64,000 nt of DNA from Burkholderia sp. SRS-W-2-2016 (GCF_001931485.1 NZ_MSDV01000055.1:22777-86776), one strand, 5' to 3'. Shown: positions 27,525-37,155, numbered from the stretch's first letter. Numbers and translations: made by a program. Notes: generated by a model not told the origin, from the letters alone.

Positions 27525-29819
27525 ATGAAATCGCTGCAATCGCCCGATAACGAGGCGCTCAAACCGGCCGACGACGAGATCGATCTGATCCGGCTGATCG
27601 ATATCTTCGTCGACTACCGCTGGGTCATTCTTAAAGTCTGCGTCGCATGTATCGCGCTCGCGACCGCCTTTGCCTTCCTCGTGCCGCCGCGCTACCAGGC
27701 CGATATTTCGATTCAGGTCGAGGACGGCAGCGGGATGGCGTCCGCGCAAAGTCTGCTGGGCGACGTGTCGTCGCTGTTCAACTACAACTCGCCGACTTCG
27801 GCGGAGCAGCAGATCATGGCGTCGCGGCTGGTGGTGACGAGCGTCGTCGACGAATTGCACAGCTATATCGTGGTGCGGCCGAGCCGCTTCCCGCTCTTCG
27901 GCGACTTCGTCTCGCGCTTTAACGACGGCGTGACGCGGCCAGGCCTGCTCGGCATCGGCGGCTGGGCGTGGGGCACCGAAAGCGCCGAGGTCGTGCAGTT
28001 CGATGTGCCGAAGCGTCTGCAAGGCGACAGCTTCTCGCTGACCGTGCTGCCCGAAGGCCACTACCGGCTCGCGGGCTGGGATCTCGACCACGCGGTCACC
28101 GGCACGATCGGCGAGCGCGCAGTGTTCGACACGAGCCACGGACCGATCACGCTGCTGGTCAAATCGGTCGATGCGCAGCCCGGCACCAAATTCAAACTGG
28201 TCCGCAAGTCGAAGCTCGATGCGATCGCGAGCATGCAGAGCGGGCTCGACATTCAGGAGAAGATCAAGTCGTCAGGGGTACTGATCGCGACGCTGAAGGG
28301 CCGCGATCCGCTCGTGGTGCGCGACCAGTTGCAGGCGGTGGGCCGCTATTACGTGCAGCAGAACGTCGAGCGCAAGGCGGCCGAAGCGGCGCAATCGCTG
28401 ACGTTTCTCGATACCCAGGTGCCGCAGCTGAAAAAGCAGCTCGAAGCGTCGCAACTGCGCTACACGAAGCTGCGCGACAAACAGGGGTCGGTCGATCTGT
28501 CGGAGGAAGCGAAGCTCGCGCTGCAGCAGACCGCGGACTCGAAGACGCGGATGCTCGAATTGCAGCAGAAGCGCGACGAACTGGCTGCACGCTTCACCAA
28601 TGCGCACCCGGAGGTGGTCGCGCTCGATGCGCAGATCGCGACGCTGCGCACCCAGCAACGCACGTTCGACGAGCAGATCAAACGCCTGCCCGACATGCAG
28701 CAGGACGCGGTGCGTTTGCTGCTCGACGTGAAGGTCGATACCGAGCTGTACACCGCGCTGCTGAACAACGTGCAGCAGCTGAAGCTGGTCAAGGCCGGCA
28801 AGACCGGCAGCGTGCGTCTCGTCGATACCGCGGTGGTGCCCGAGCAGATCGCGTTTCCGAACCGGCCGGTGACGATCGCCGCCGGCGCGTTGCTCGGCCT
28901 GTTGCTCGGCGTCGGCTTCGCGGTCGCGCACAGCTTCCTGTTCGCCGGCATCTCCGAAGCGGAGGAAATCGAGCGCCAGGTCGGCCTGCACGTGTATGCG
29001 CTGATTCCCGAATCGCGGCATCAGCAGCAGCTCGATCGCAATGCGTCGGCCGAGGTGTTGGGGCTGCGTCTGCTCGCGCTGGAGCAGCCCGGTGAACCCG
29101 CGGTCGAGAGCATGCGCAGTCTGCGCACCGCGCTGCAATTCGCGATGTCGAATGCGAAGAACAACGTGATTCTGATTTCCGGCACGACGCCCGGCGTCGG
29201 CAAATCTTTCGTGTCGGCCAATTTCGCGGCGCTGCTCGCCAGCAGCGGCAAGCGCGTGCTGTTGATCGACGCGGACTTGCGGCGCGGTTCGCTGCACCGT
29301 TACTTCGGCCGGCAGCGTGAGCACGGACTGGTGGATCTGATCGCCGACGTACTGCCGCGCGAAGAAGTGATCCAGCGCGACGTGGTGCCGAATCTCGACT
29401 TCATCGCCACCGGCGCGTTGCCGCCGAATGCCGGCGAACTGCTGCTGCACCGGCGCGTTGCCGAACTGCTCGACGCGGTTGCGCGCGACTACGACGTGGT
29501 GCTGGTCGATACGCCGCCGGTGCTAGCGGTGACCGACGCGGTGATGCTGTCCGCGCATTGCGCGACGGTGATGCTGGTGGCCCGAGCGGGCCTGACGCGC
29601 GCCGCGGATCTGGCCGAATGCGTGCGCCGGCTCGCGCAGGCGGGCTGCGCGGTCACCGGCGCGATCCTGAACGGCATCGATCCGAAATCGGCGCGCCGCT
29701 CGTACGGCCGCAAGAACGGCGGCTACCGATTCGTTCAGTACAGCTACGAAGAACCGCCGTGCACCGGCGCGGGCGGCTGCTGGCAGCGACTGATCACACG
29801 TATCGGACGGAGACGATGA
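27525..29819 (+). CDS. polysaccharide co-polymerase / tyrosine autokinase (Wzc/BceF type)
   Basis: Inner-membrane protein of 764 residues: a Wzz domain with two transmembrane helices (about 38-58 and 450-472), a periplasmic coiled-coil region (about 300-400), and a C-terminal BY-kinase. The kinase has Walker A GTTPGVGKS at about 556, Walker A' VLLIDADLR at about 578 and Walker B VVLVDTPPV at about 660. Four tyrosines cluster in the last 40 residues, the expected autophosphorylation tail. It sets polymer length and couples to the export channel. The stop codon overlaps the glycosyltransferase start. Confidence 0.93.
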   Translation: MKSLQSPDNEALKPADDEIDLIRLIDIFVDYRWVILKVCVACIALATAFAFLVPPRYQADISIQVEDGSGMASAQSLLGDVSSLFNYNSPTSAEQQIMASRLVVTSVVDELHSYIVVRPSRFPLFGDFVSRFNDGVTRPGLLGIGGWAWGTESAEVVQFDVPKRLQGDSFSLTVLPEGHYRLAGWDLDHAVTGTIGERAVFDTSHGPITLLVKSVDAQPGTKFKLVRKSKLDAIASMQSGLDIQEKIKSSGVLIATLKGRDPLVVRDQLQAVGRYYVQQNVERKAAEAAQSLTFLDTQVPQLKKQLEASQLRYTKLRDKQGSVDLSEEAKLALQQTADSKTRMLELQQKRDELAARFTNAHPEVVALDAQIATLRTQQRTFDEQIKRLPDMQQDAVRLLLDVKVDTELYTALLNNVQQLKLVKAGKTGSVRLVDTAVVPEQIAFPNRPVTIAAGALLGLLLGVGFAVAHSFLFAGISEAEEIERQVGLHVYALIPESRHQQQLDRNASAEVLGLRLLALEQPGEPAVESMRSLRTALQFAMSNAKNNVILISGTTPGVGKSFVSANFAALLASSGKRVLLIDADLRRGSLHRYFGRQREHGLVDLIADVLPREEVIQRDVVPNLDFIATGALPPNAGELLLHRRVAELLDAVARDYDVVLVDTPPVLAVTDAVMLSAHCATVMLVARAGLTRAADLAECVRRLAQAGCAVTGAILNGIDPKSARRSYGRKNGGYRFVQYSYEEPPCTGAGGCWQRLITRIGRRR

Positions 29820-31075
29820 TGCAAACCACGGCGGGCGAGACCTTGGAGCTGCACGGGGCGGCGCGTGAAGCGGGCGACGCGAACGAAGCGCTGGCCCAGG
29901 CCGAGCGCGAGTCCGGCAACGGCAAAGCGCGGCGGCGCTTGCGGATCGCGCTGGTGGTCGAGGCGGCGGGCGGCGGGGTCGCGGTTCATATCGCCGATCT
30001 GGTGCGCGGGCTGCGCAAGCTGGGCGGCTTCGAGATTCATCTGGTGGTGCCGCACGGCAAGCGTTTCGATCACGTGATCCTCGGCGACGAGGTGCTCGCG
30101 CAGTGCGACTCCGTGCAGCGCGTGGCGATGCATCGCTCGGTCGGCGCGGCCGACATGGTCGCCTTCGCGCAACTGTTCAGATGCCTGCAGCGGCTGCGGC
30201 CCGATATCGTGCACAGCCATAGCTCAAAGGCGGGCGCGCTCGCGCGGCTGTGTTTCGGGCCGTGGAAACAGGTGTATACGCCGCACGCGGTCTATACGCT
30301 CAATCCGTATCTGCCGCCTGCGCAGAAGCGTTTTTATGGCCTGATCGAAGGCCTGCTCGGCCGCTTTCGCAGCGATCGCATCATCGCGGTGTCGATCGAC
30401 GAGGCCGAGCATCTGCAACAGACGCTGCATATCGCCGCGTCGCGCATCGAGACGATTTTCAACGGCGTGCCGGCGCCGCGGCTGTTGTCGCGCGCCGATG
30501 CGCGCGCCGCGCTCGATCTGCCGCGCGACGCGGTGGTGATCGGATTCGTCGGGCGGCTCGACTTTCAGAAGGGCGTCGATCGGCTCGCGCGGGTTGCGCG
30601 CACGCTGCTCGAACGCGGCCTGCGCGAAGTGGTGTTCGCGGTGCTCGGTCCCGGCGATTTCGCGGTTGCCGCGGGTCTGGATGAGCGCAGCATCCCGGCC
30701 AACGTGCGCGTGCTCGGCGCGATTCCCGACGCGCGCCGCTACTTCTCCGCGTTCGACGTGTTCGCGCTGCCGAGCCGCTACGAAGGATTTCCGTATGTGG
30801 TGCTCGAAGCGATGGCCGCCGGCGTGCCGGTCGCGTCGACCCGCGTGTCCGGCGCGGCCGAACTGATCGACGCGCAACAACTGGGCTACGTGGTGCCGAA
30901 CGAGGACGACGTGACGCTGTTCGCGGACGCGCTCGATGCGCTGGTCCGAGAGCCCGCCCTGCGCGAACGCCTGCGGCGCAACTGCGAGCGCACCGCCGAG
31001 CGCTTTTCCGCCGCCGCGATGGTCGAGCGGACCGCGCATGTTTATCGCCAACTGATCGAAAAGGATTCCCGATGA
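29816..31075 (+). CDS. glycosyltransferase family 4 (EPS)
   Basis: Cytoplasmic GT-B glycosyltransferase of 419 residues. The N-terminal domain starts after about 45 polar residues with IALVVEAAGGGVAVHIADL. The GT4 C-terminal domain shows FVGRLDFQKGVDRL and the donor-binding ALPSRYEGFPYVVLEAMAAGVPV, with the EX7E glutamates. It adds a sugar to the lipid-linked repeat unit. It is the only ordinary glycosyltransferase in the operon, so the repeat is short or other transferases lie elsewhere. Two ATG codons overlap the kinase stop; the first is used. Confidence 0.92.
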   Translation: MMQTTAGETLELHGAAREAGDANEALAQAERESGNGKARRRLRIALVVEAAGGGVAVHIADLVRGLRKLGGFEIHLVVPHGKRFDHVILGDEVLAQCDSVQRVAMHRSVGAADMVAFAQLFRCLQRLRPDIVHSHSSKAGALARLCFGPWKQVYTPHAVYTLNPYLPPAQKRFYGLIEGLLGRFRSDRIIAVSIDEAEHLQQTLHIAASRIETIFNGVPAPRLLSRADARAALDLPRDAVVIGFVGRLDFQKGVDRLARVARTLLERGLREVVFAVLGPGDFAVAAGLDERSIPANVRVLGAIPDARRYFSAFDVFALPSRYEGFPYVVLEAMAAGVPVASTRVSGAAELIDAQQLGYVVPNEDDVTLFADALDALVREPALRERLRRNCERTAERFSAAAMVERTAHVYRQLIEKDSR

Positions 31076-32226
31076 AAAAGCCGACGCAGGTGGTGCTGCT
31101 GCAAGCGTACAGCTCGAAAAATTCCGGCGACGGGCTGCTCGTCGATCTTTCTGTCGATCTGCTCAAGCGCGCGTTCGGCGACGCGACCGAGGTCGCGATC
31201 GTGGCTGCGGACCCAGCTTCGTTCGCCGGCTATCCGAACGTGTATCCGGCCCCGGTGCTCGCGCAGAGCGGTCTCGCTCGGGTCGGCGGCGCGCTGGGCG
31301 GACTGTTCGCCGGCGGCTTCTATAGCCGGATGCGCGAGCTGTCGCAGCGGCTCGCCGCCGCCGATGTGGTGGTCGGCGTCGGCGGCGGCTATCTGCGCGC
31401 GCGTAATCTGAGCGAGGCGCTCAAGCTCGAGGCGGGGCATCTGTTGCAGATGCGCGCGGCGTGCCGCTCGGGCAAGCCGGTCGTGTATCTGCCGCAGAGT
31501 ATCGGCCCCACGATCCCCGCGCTACCGCTGCGCGCGCATCTGACGCGAATGCTCGGCAGGTTTTCGGCGGTCTTCGTGCGCGACGACCGCTCGGCGGCTT
31601 TTCTCGCGCGCAATGCGAACACCCGGCGCGCGCCGGATCTCGCGGTACTCGATGTCGAGCGGCGCAGCGCGCAGATCGCCGCGCTTGCCCGCGATGCGAA
31701 TCAGCAGGTGAAGCACGTCGCGTTCGTGCTGCGCAAGGCGCCGAGCTGGAACGCGCTGCAGCGGCAGCGCTATGAAGCGTCGACCCGCAAGCTGATTCGC
31801 GAGCTGGGCGGCACGTGCCGGATCAGCTTCGCAGTCCAGAGCACCGGCCGCGGCAATGACGACCTCGCGTATTACCGCAGCATCGGCATTGAGCGCGAAC
31901 TGGTGTCGCTGAAAGAACTGCTCGCAACCGACCGGCCCGACGTGGTCGTGTCGGTGCGGCTGCATGGAGCGCTGGAGTCGATTCTGAGCGGCGTGCCGGC
32001 GTATCACCTGAGCTATGAGCGCAAAGGCTTCGGCGCGTATGACGATCTCGGCTTGAATGACTGGGTCAGCAATGCGGCGGATTTCGATCCGGCCGACGTG
32101 GTCGCGACGATCCTCGCGCCCGGCGCGATTCGCGAGTTCTGGGCGAATACCTCGCGCGCCTGCGAGCGGATTCGCGCGGAGCGCGATGAGATCATCGCGG
32201 CGCTGCGCGCGACGCGCGGCGTATAG
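31072..32226 (+). CDS. polysaccharide pyruvyl transferase family protein
   Basis: Enzyme of 384 residues in the polysaccharide pyruvyl transferase family, which adds a ketal-linked pyruvate from phosphoenolpyruvate to a sugar of the repeat unit and makes the polymer acidic. Typical parts are YSSKNSGDGLLVDLSVDLL at the N-terminus, VVGVGGGYLR, VVYLPQSIGP at about 142 and VSVRLHGALESILSGVPAY at about 300, the last with the conserved RxH. The start overlaps the glycosyltransferase stop (ATGA). Confidence 0.9.
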   Translation: MKKPTQVVLLQAYSSKNSGDGLLVDLSVDLLKRAFGDATEVAIVAADPASFAGYPNVYPAPVLAQSGLARVGGALGGLFAGGFYSRMRELSQRLAAADVVVGVGGGYLRARNLSEALKLEAGHLLQMRAACRSGKPVVYLPQSIGPTIPALPLRAHLTRMLGRFSAVFVRDDRSAAFLARNANTRRAPDLAVLDVERRSAQIAALARDANQQVKHVAFVLRKAPSWNALQRQRYEASTRKLIRELGGTCRISFAVQSTGRGNDDLAYYRSIGIERELVSLKELLATDRPDVVVSVRLHGALESILSGVPAYHLSYERKGFGAYDDLGLNDWVSNAADFDPADVVATILAPGAIREFWANTSRACERIRAERDEIIAALRATRGV

Positions 32227-32238
32227 CAGGGACGGCTG

Positions 32239-33558
32239 ATGCAATTGCTCGTTCGCCTCGGCTTCCGGATTGCGGCGCTGGCGCTGAAATTCGTGCTGAC
32301 GATCGTCGTCGCGCGGGTACTCGGCTTCGCGGCGGTCGCCGATTATGGTCTCGCGCTGGCGTTGTCGGTGGTGGCGTCCAAATTGCTGGGGCTCGGTTTC
32401 AGCACCGAAATCAACCGGCGCCTAAGCGCGGAGCAGCCGCTGCCGGCGATTCACGACGCGCGTCGCTTGTTGCTGCTGTATGGCGCGGTGTATGTGGCGA
32501 TCGCAGTGGTCGTGGGCGGCGTGTATCACGCGGGTGTGTTCGACGGTTTCAGCCGGATCGCGCCCGGCATTCTATGGGGCGTGATGCTGGTGGCTTTTTC
32601 CGAGCATGCCGGCCTGGAGACGACCTCGTATGTGTTTTCGCTGCATCGCGCGCGTGCTGGCGCGGTGCTGCTGTTTATCCGCACCGGCGGTTGGGCGGCG
32701 GTCGCAATTGCGGTGCTGCTCGCCGGGCTGAGCCGTTCGGTCGAGACGATCTTTGCGTTGTGGTGCGGCACGAATGTGTTCGCGTCGCTCGCCGCTTTGT
32801 GGTGTATCGCGCGGCGTGAGCGGGAATTGAAGTTGAACCGCGACGCGTCGAACCGCGATGCGGTGGCTCAGCATAGCAACGGCGGCTTCCGCTCGGTGTG
32901 GCTCGACGGCTTGCCGTTCTTCGTCGCCGCAACCTTGCTTTCAGGACTTCAGTACGGCGAACGATTTCTGGCGAGCCAGGTTTTCTCCAGCTACACGCTC
33001 GGCCGCTATGTGTTCGCGTGGTCGATCTCGAGTTCGATCCAGACCATCGCGTACGCGACGATCGTCGTGACCGCGGGGCCTCGCCTCGTTCGTGCGCTGA
33101 GCGGCGGCGCTCACGCAGCGCGCCCGTTCCGTGCGACGTTGCGGCGCGCGCTGCTCGCCAGTATCGGCATCACGCTGCTGGCGGCGGCCGCGATCGTGCT
33201 CGTGCATCAGCCGCTTTTCCACATCGCGCGCGAGCCGGCCGGCCGGCAGGAATTCGGCATGCTGCTGATCCTGCTGATTTCGTTCGTGCTCCGATCTATT
33301 GCGGACGTGTACTGGGCCGCTGCAATTGCGTTGCGGGCCGGCAAACGCGTAGCGGTCGCGATGTGCTGCGTCGCGCTTGCTTGTGTGCCGGTCGAATGGA
33401 CGCTAATCAAACAACTGGACGAAATCGGCGCGGCACTCGCGCATCTAAGCGCGAGCGTCGGGATCGTCGCGATCCTTGCGTGGATCGTGATGCGCACGCA
33501 TGCGCCGAATCCGGCCGCGATTGCTGTTGCGGACAAGGAGGCGGCCCATGCTGCGTAA
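32239..33558 (+). CDS. flippase-like membrane protein (Wzx, polysaccharide biosynthesis family)
   Basis: Polytopic membrane protein of 439 residues with about 12 predicted helices, in the oligosaccharide flippase (MATE/Wzx) class. The first helices (LGFRIAALALKFVLTIVVAR, then GFAAVADYGLALALS) show the family pattern. It would move the lipid-linked repeat unit across the inner membrane. Preceded by an AGGGACGG site 13 bp after the pyruvyl transferase, it overlaps the next gene by 11 bp. Assignment rests on topology and context more than on motifs. Confidence 0.85.
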   Translation: MQLLVRLGFRIAALALKFVLTIVVARVLGFAAVADYGLALALSVVASKLLGLGFSTEINRRLSAEQPLPAIHDARRLLLLYGAVYVAIAVVVGGVYHAGVFDGFSRIAPGILWGVMLVAFSEHAGLETTSYVFSLHRARAGAVLLFIRTGGWAAVAIAVLLAGLSRSVETIFALWCGTNVFASLAALWCIARRERELKLNRDASNRDAVAQHSNGGFRSVWLDGLPFFVAATLLSGLQYGERFLASQVFSSYTLGRYVFAWSISSSIQTIAYATIVVTAGPRLVRALSGGAHAARPFRATLRRALLASIGITLLAAAAIVLVHQPLFHIAREPAGRQEFGMLLILLISFVLRSIADVYWAAAIALRAGKRVAVAMCCVALACVPVEWTLIKQLDEIGAALAHLSASVGIVAILAWIVMRTHAPNPAAIAVADKEAAHAA

Positions 33559-34654
33559 AGTGCTGAACGCCGGCCCGCGTTTGAGCACGGGCACGGTGCG
33601 GCTGGTCGCGAGTCTGACGATCTTCGTCTACGTGACGCTGTACTGGAAAGCGAGCGCGTTCCTGCCGGAATTCGTGTTTCGCGACTCCGACAAGATCCAG
33701 TCGCAGGTCGGCGGATCGAGCACCTATCAGGACACCTCGTTCGACGCGGTCGCGAAGTTCTATGCGGCGCTCGGCGATAGCGGCAGCAAGCTGTTCGTGC
33801 TGGCCGTCGGGGTCGTGTTTATCTGGCTGATGATCGGCTTGTCGAAACGCGTCGGCAGTCTGCTCGTGAATGTCGTGCTGGTCGCGCCGTGCCTGTTCTT
33901 CAATCTGTTCGTCGCGAGTAAAGACACACTGGTCGTGCTGATGTCGGTCGTGCTGGTGCTGATCGCGCGCAAACGCAGCGCGTGGTATGTCGCGGTCGCG
34001 GCGCTCGCCTGCTATGCCGGCTATGCCGCAACGGTCCGCATCTACTTCGCACTGATTCTGGCGATCGCGGTGGGCGCGTGGGTTTATCGCACCGGGTCGT
34101 TGCGGCGTAAAACCGTGCTGCTGATGGCGGTGCTGCTGGTTCTTTATGTGCTGCCGGAGCACGCGTATTTCGCGCTGATGCATCCGCGCGATATGGCGGT
34201 CGACTATCTGGTGGCGGGCTCGCCGTACGGCGCGCGCACCAGCTTCTACAACCTGGTCGAACCGGCATCGTTCACGGCGTTCTGCATCGACTACGCGTAC
34301 GCGATTCTGAAGCTCAACGTGCCGGTGCTGTTTTATCCGGGGCCGAAGGAGTTCGTGATGCTCGCGTTCGTGTGGATCGTGCTCGGCTCGGCGTTCGGCC
34401 GGCTGCCCGCGCAGCCGGCGCTCGCGCGCGGCGGCACGAATGCGGTCGATCTGCTCGCCTGCCTCGTGATTGGGCACATCGCGGTGTCGATGCTGTTCGA
34501 GCCGGATCTGGGCAGTTATATCCGGCATCTGTCGAGTGTCGCGCTGTTTTGCGGGTGGCGGCTCAGCTATCTGGCCGGGCGCTCGGGCAGCCCGTCGCGG
34601 GTCCCACTCACGCGACGCGTGCCGCTGCAACTTCCGGCCGACCCGAAGCAATAG
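33548..34654 (+). CDS. polymerase-like membrane protein (Wzy candidate)
   Basis: Polytopic membrane protein of 368 residues with about 10 helices and a large periplasmic loop near residues 210-260 (AVDYLVAGSPYGARTSFYNL). Wzy polymerases are poorly conserved and are recognised mainly by this topology and by position beside wzx, both met here. It would join repeat units in the periplasm. I see no WaaL ligase motif. The start overlaps the flippase gene. Confidence 0.75.
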   Translation: MLRKVLNAGPRLSTGTVRLVASLTIFVYVTLYWKASAFLPEFVFRDSDKIQSQVGGSSTYQDTSFDAVAKFYAALGDSGSKLFVLAVGVVFIWLMIGLSKRVGSLLVNVVLVAPCLFFNLFVASKDTLVVLMSVVLVLIARKRSAWYVAVAALACYAGYAATVRIYFALILAIAVGAWVYRTGSLRRKTVLLMAVLLVLYVLPEHAYFALMHPRDMAVDYLVAGSPYGARTSFYNLVEPASFTAFCIDYAYAILKLNVPVLFYPGPKEFVMLAFVWIVLGSAFGRLPAQPALARGGTNAVDLLACLVIGHIAVSMLFEPDLGSYIRHLSSVALFCGWRLSYLAGRSGSPSRVPLTRRVPLQLPADPKQ

Positions 34655-34661
34655 GGCCACT

Positions 34662-35660
34662 ATGTACTCGCTAACGAATCGACTTAAACGATGCGCGCTC
34701 GCGCTATCTCTGCTCTGCGCGTTCGGCGCCGCCCACGCGCAGGAATTCCGGCAATGGCCGGCCAATAGCGATGGTTCGATCAGAACCGGCACGCAGGTCA
34801 AGATCGAGCGCTTCGATACCGACACCGCGACCCGCATCAAGGCAGCGGGGTTCAGCTTCGTGCGCTTCGGCGTCTGGGTCGACGCGCTGCGCTCCGGCGA
34901 CTATCGCAAGCAGGTGGCGCGCGCATTCGCGAGCGCGCGCGCAGCGGATCTGCCGGTGCTGTTAACCGTGCGTTCGACCCGCGCGTTGATACCGGCCGGC
35001 CTCGATCAGGCCACCGGCGAAACACATCTGCGCGAGGCCGCCGCGCAACTGGTGCGGGTCGTGAACGACTTGTCGCGCAATTACGGCGCGCAAATGCTCG
35101 CGCTCGAATTGTGGAATGAACCGGATTTGCCGGCCTATTGGCCGACGGCACAGGTCGACACGACGTTTCCGCTGTATATGAACGCGGTGTGCGCGGGACT
35201 CGCGGCGAATCCTATAACGGTGCCGGTGATCGGCTTCGGCTTCTCGACCGCGCCGGTCGCGGGCACCGCGGCGGAAAAGCTGTTGCGCAGCGTGACGGCC
35301 GGTTCCGCGCATTGTCTCGCGGCGGTGTCGTACCACGCGTATGGGATGAGCGTGCCGCAAATCCAACAGGCGGCCAGCGAGATTCGCGCGCGCTATGGGG
35401 TGCCCGCGCTGATCACCGAGTGGGGTGTATCGTCCGGCGGCAGCGGTGGTGTCGCCGCACAATCGCAGCGCATCGGCGCGCTGCTGGCGAAGCGCAATAC
35501 GCTGGCGACGCCGCTCATTTCGATCTACGAATGGCAGGACACGGCGACCGCGAAGAACGCCCGCGAGCGCAACTTCGGCCTGGTGGATGCGGTGGGCGCA
35601 CCGAAGGCGGCGCTGGGCGCGGCGACCGCGGCGCTGGGCCGCCACGCGCCGGGCGGCTAA
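34662..35660 (+). CDS. secreted glycoside hydrolase, clan GH-A (GH5/GH39-like)
   Basis: Exported glycosidase of 332 residues with a Sec signal peptide cut after AHA at about residue 26. A TIM-barrel of clan GH-A is indicated by the acid/base Glu in ALELWNEPDLP at about 148 and the nucleophile Glu in ALITEWGVSSG at about 253. It closes the exopolysaccharide operon, 7 bp after the polymerase-like gene, so it may trim or release the polymer in the periplasm. The bond specificity is unknown. Confidence 0.85.
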   Translation: MYSLTNRLKRCALALSLLCAFGAAHAQEFRQWPANSDGSIRTGTQVKIERFDTDTATRIKAAGFSFVRFGVWVDALRSGDYRKQVARAFASARAADLPVLLTVRSTRALIPAGLDQATGETHLREAAAQLVRVVNDLSRNYGAQMLALELWNEPDLPAYWPTAQVDTTFPLYMNAVCAGLAANPITVPVIGFGFSTAPVAGTAAEKLLRSVTAGSAHCLAAVSYHAYGMSVPQIQQAASEIRARYGVPALITEWGVSSGGSGGVAAQSQRIGALLAKRNTLATPLISIYEWQDTATAKNARERNFGLVDAVGAPKAALGAATAALGRHAPGG

Positions 35661-35794
35661 CGCGGCGGCGGCCGCGAACGGCCAATGCGAGCCGTCAGCT
35701 TGCAAACCAGCGCGACGCACAGCATCAGCACAACGAGGATTTCGCCGGCGACGAAAGCGAGTGCCGTGACGACGGGTTGGACGATCCGCTTCAT
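35657..35794 (-). CDS. possible small membrane protein (45 residues)
   Basis: Starts MKRIVQPVVTALAFVAGEIL, one long hydrophobic helix (about 8-31), then a basic Arg/Pro-rich tail. It lies 15 bp after the LysE gene in the same direction and its last 4 bp overlap the glycosidase end. The ribosome binding site is weak. Composition and position are those of a real small membrane protein, but no family is known to me. Confidence 0.45.
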   Translation of the reverse strand: MKRIVQPVVTALAFVAGEILVVLMLCVALVCKLTARIGRSRPPPR

Positions 35795-35809
35795 CAGGAA
35801 TCCGATCGA

Positions 35810-36430
35810 TCAGGCACGCCGGACCAGCAGGAAGCTCACGCCGATCGCGGCCAGAAAGCCGCCGCAGCAGCGATTGAACCAGCGGCGGATGTCGGCGCGT
35901 CCGAGCCATTTGCCCAGATACATACCGGCCCATGAATACAGCGCGATCGCAACCCATTCGAGGACCAGAAAGCTCGCGCCGAGCACCGCGAATTGCGGCA
36001 CGATCGGCCGCGCGAGGTCGACGAATTGCGGCAGAAACGCGGTGAATACCAGAATCGCTTTCGGATTGCCGGCGGCCACGAAAAACTCCTGCCGCGCGAT
36101 GCGTGCGAGCGACGCGGGCTGTGCCTGCGAGCTATCGATTGTCGGCGCGTCGCTGCGCCACAACTGGATCGCCAGCCAGATCAGATACGCGGCGCCAGTC
36201 AGCTTGATCGCGAGGAACACCCACTCCGACGCATGCAGCACGACCGCGAGGCCGGTGGCGGCGAGCGCGAGCATCAGCGCGAACGCAAGCAGCCGGCCGG
36301 TGCCGCCGACGAACGCCTTGACGAAGCCGTGTCGCGCGGCGACGTTGATCGACAGCAGGTTGTTGGGGCCGGGCGCGAGATTGATCGCGAAACAGGCGGG
36401 CAAAAAGAATAGCCAGGCGGCAATGGACAT
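35810..36430 (-). CDS. LysE/RhtB family exporter
   Basis: Amino-acid or metabolite exporter of 206 residues with about six membrane helices. Family motifs are INLAPGPNNLLSINVAARHG after helix 1, GAAYLIWLAIQLWR in helix 3 and GNPKAILVFTAFLPQFVD at the middle. The normal family length is about 205-210. I use the ATG giving MSIAAWLF; a GTG 12 bp earlier is an alternative. The substrate is unpredictable. Confidence 0.9.
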   Translation of the reverse strand: MSIAAWLFFLPACFAINLAPGPNNLLSINVAARHGFVKAFVGGTGRLLAFALMLALAATGLAVVLHASEWVFLAIKLTGAAYLIWLAIQLWRSDAPTIDSSQAQPASLARIARQEFFVAAGNPKAILVFTAFLPQFVDLARPIVPQFAVLGASFLVLEWVAIALYSWAGMYLGKWLGRADIRRWFNRCCGGFLAAIGVSFLLVRRA

Positions 36431-36582
36431 GACGGCTCGCACGCTGAACGGGAGATGACGATGCGGCGCGCGCGGGTAACGGGTACAGCGGGATAGAGCG
36501 GGTAGGGGTTAGCGGCGCGCGTCGCCGGTAGCGCGATTGTAGCGAAACCGCGCGCGACCCCGGCCCCCCGCCCGGCGCGTGG

Positions 36583-37155
36583 TCAGTTCACCGCATTGAT
36601 AAAGCCGGGGTCGCCGATCAACGTATCGACACTCGCCCTGACCGTGTCCTCGATCGCGATCGTGCTGTTGGTGAACTTCGGCGACTTGTGCTTCACGGTG
36701 CGGGTGGTGGTGAACATCACCTTGCGGGTCGCCGCGTCGGTGACCACGTAGCGCATTTTCAGCGTCCACAGTGCGGGCGAGCGGGTGTCGTCGACCGAGA
36801 AGGTTTCGATGCTGCCGCTGAGCACGCGGCGCTTGTCGTCGACCCGGAAACCGGCGATCCGCAGGTTGTTCGCGACGCTGTTGCGCACGATCTCATTGAT
36901 CTCGTCCTTCATCACGACGCCGGTCATCGCGGTGTTTTCGATGCGGTTCGGCGAAATCCGGCCCGCGCGGGCGGACTGGTAGACGAACTCGCGCGCGGGC
37001 GCGACGCTGAGCGAGCCGGTGCCGTGCGTCTTCGCGGCGGGCGCGCTGCTGTTCAGGCCGAACCATGACCACGAGCAGGCGGACAGCAGCAGCGGCAGTC
37101 CCGCGACGCAACCCTTGAGCACGACGGATCTCAACGATGAACGCATGGTAGCCAT
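36583..37155 (-). CDS. lipoprotein of unknown function
   Basis: Exported lipoprotein of 190 residues: signal helix with lipobox LLSAC at about 24-28, a short linker, then a soluble domain with repeated beta-strand character (VLSGSIETFSVDDTRSPALW, MRYVVTDAATRKVMFTTTR). This pattern resembles small outer-membrane-facing lipoproteins annotated in Burkholderia as uncharacterised. Two ATG codons 9 bp apart are possible starts. It stands alone. Confidence 0.8.
   Translation of the reverse strand: MATMRSSLRSVVLKGCVAGLPLLLSACSWSWFGLNSSAPAAKTHGTGSLSVAPAREFVYQSARAGRISPNRIENTAMTGVVMKDEINEIVRNSVANNLRIAGFRVDDKRRVLSGSIETFSVDDTRSPALWTLKMRYVVTDAATRKVMFTTTRTVKHKSPKFTNSTIAIEDTVRASVDTLIGDPGFINAVN

Noticed and set aside
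25947..28139. Minus-strand open frame of 730 codons over the Wza/Wzb/Wzc genes
   Set aside because: Antisense to three overlapping export genes with diagnostic motifs.
33407..34840. Minus-strand open frame of 477 codons over the polymerase-like gene
   Set aside because: His/Arg/Gln-rich shadow; the plus frame has consistent membrane-helix topology.
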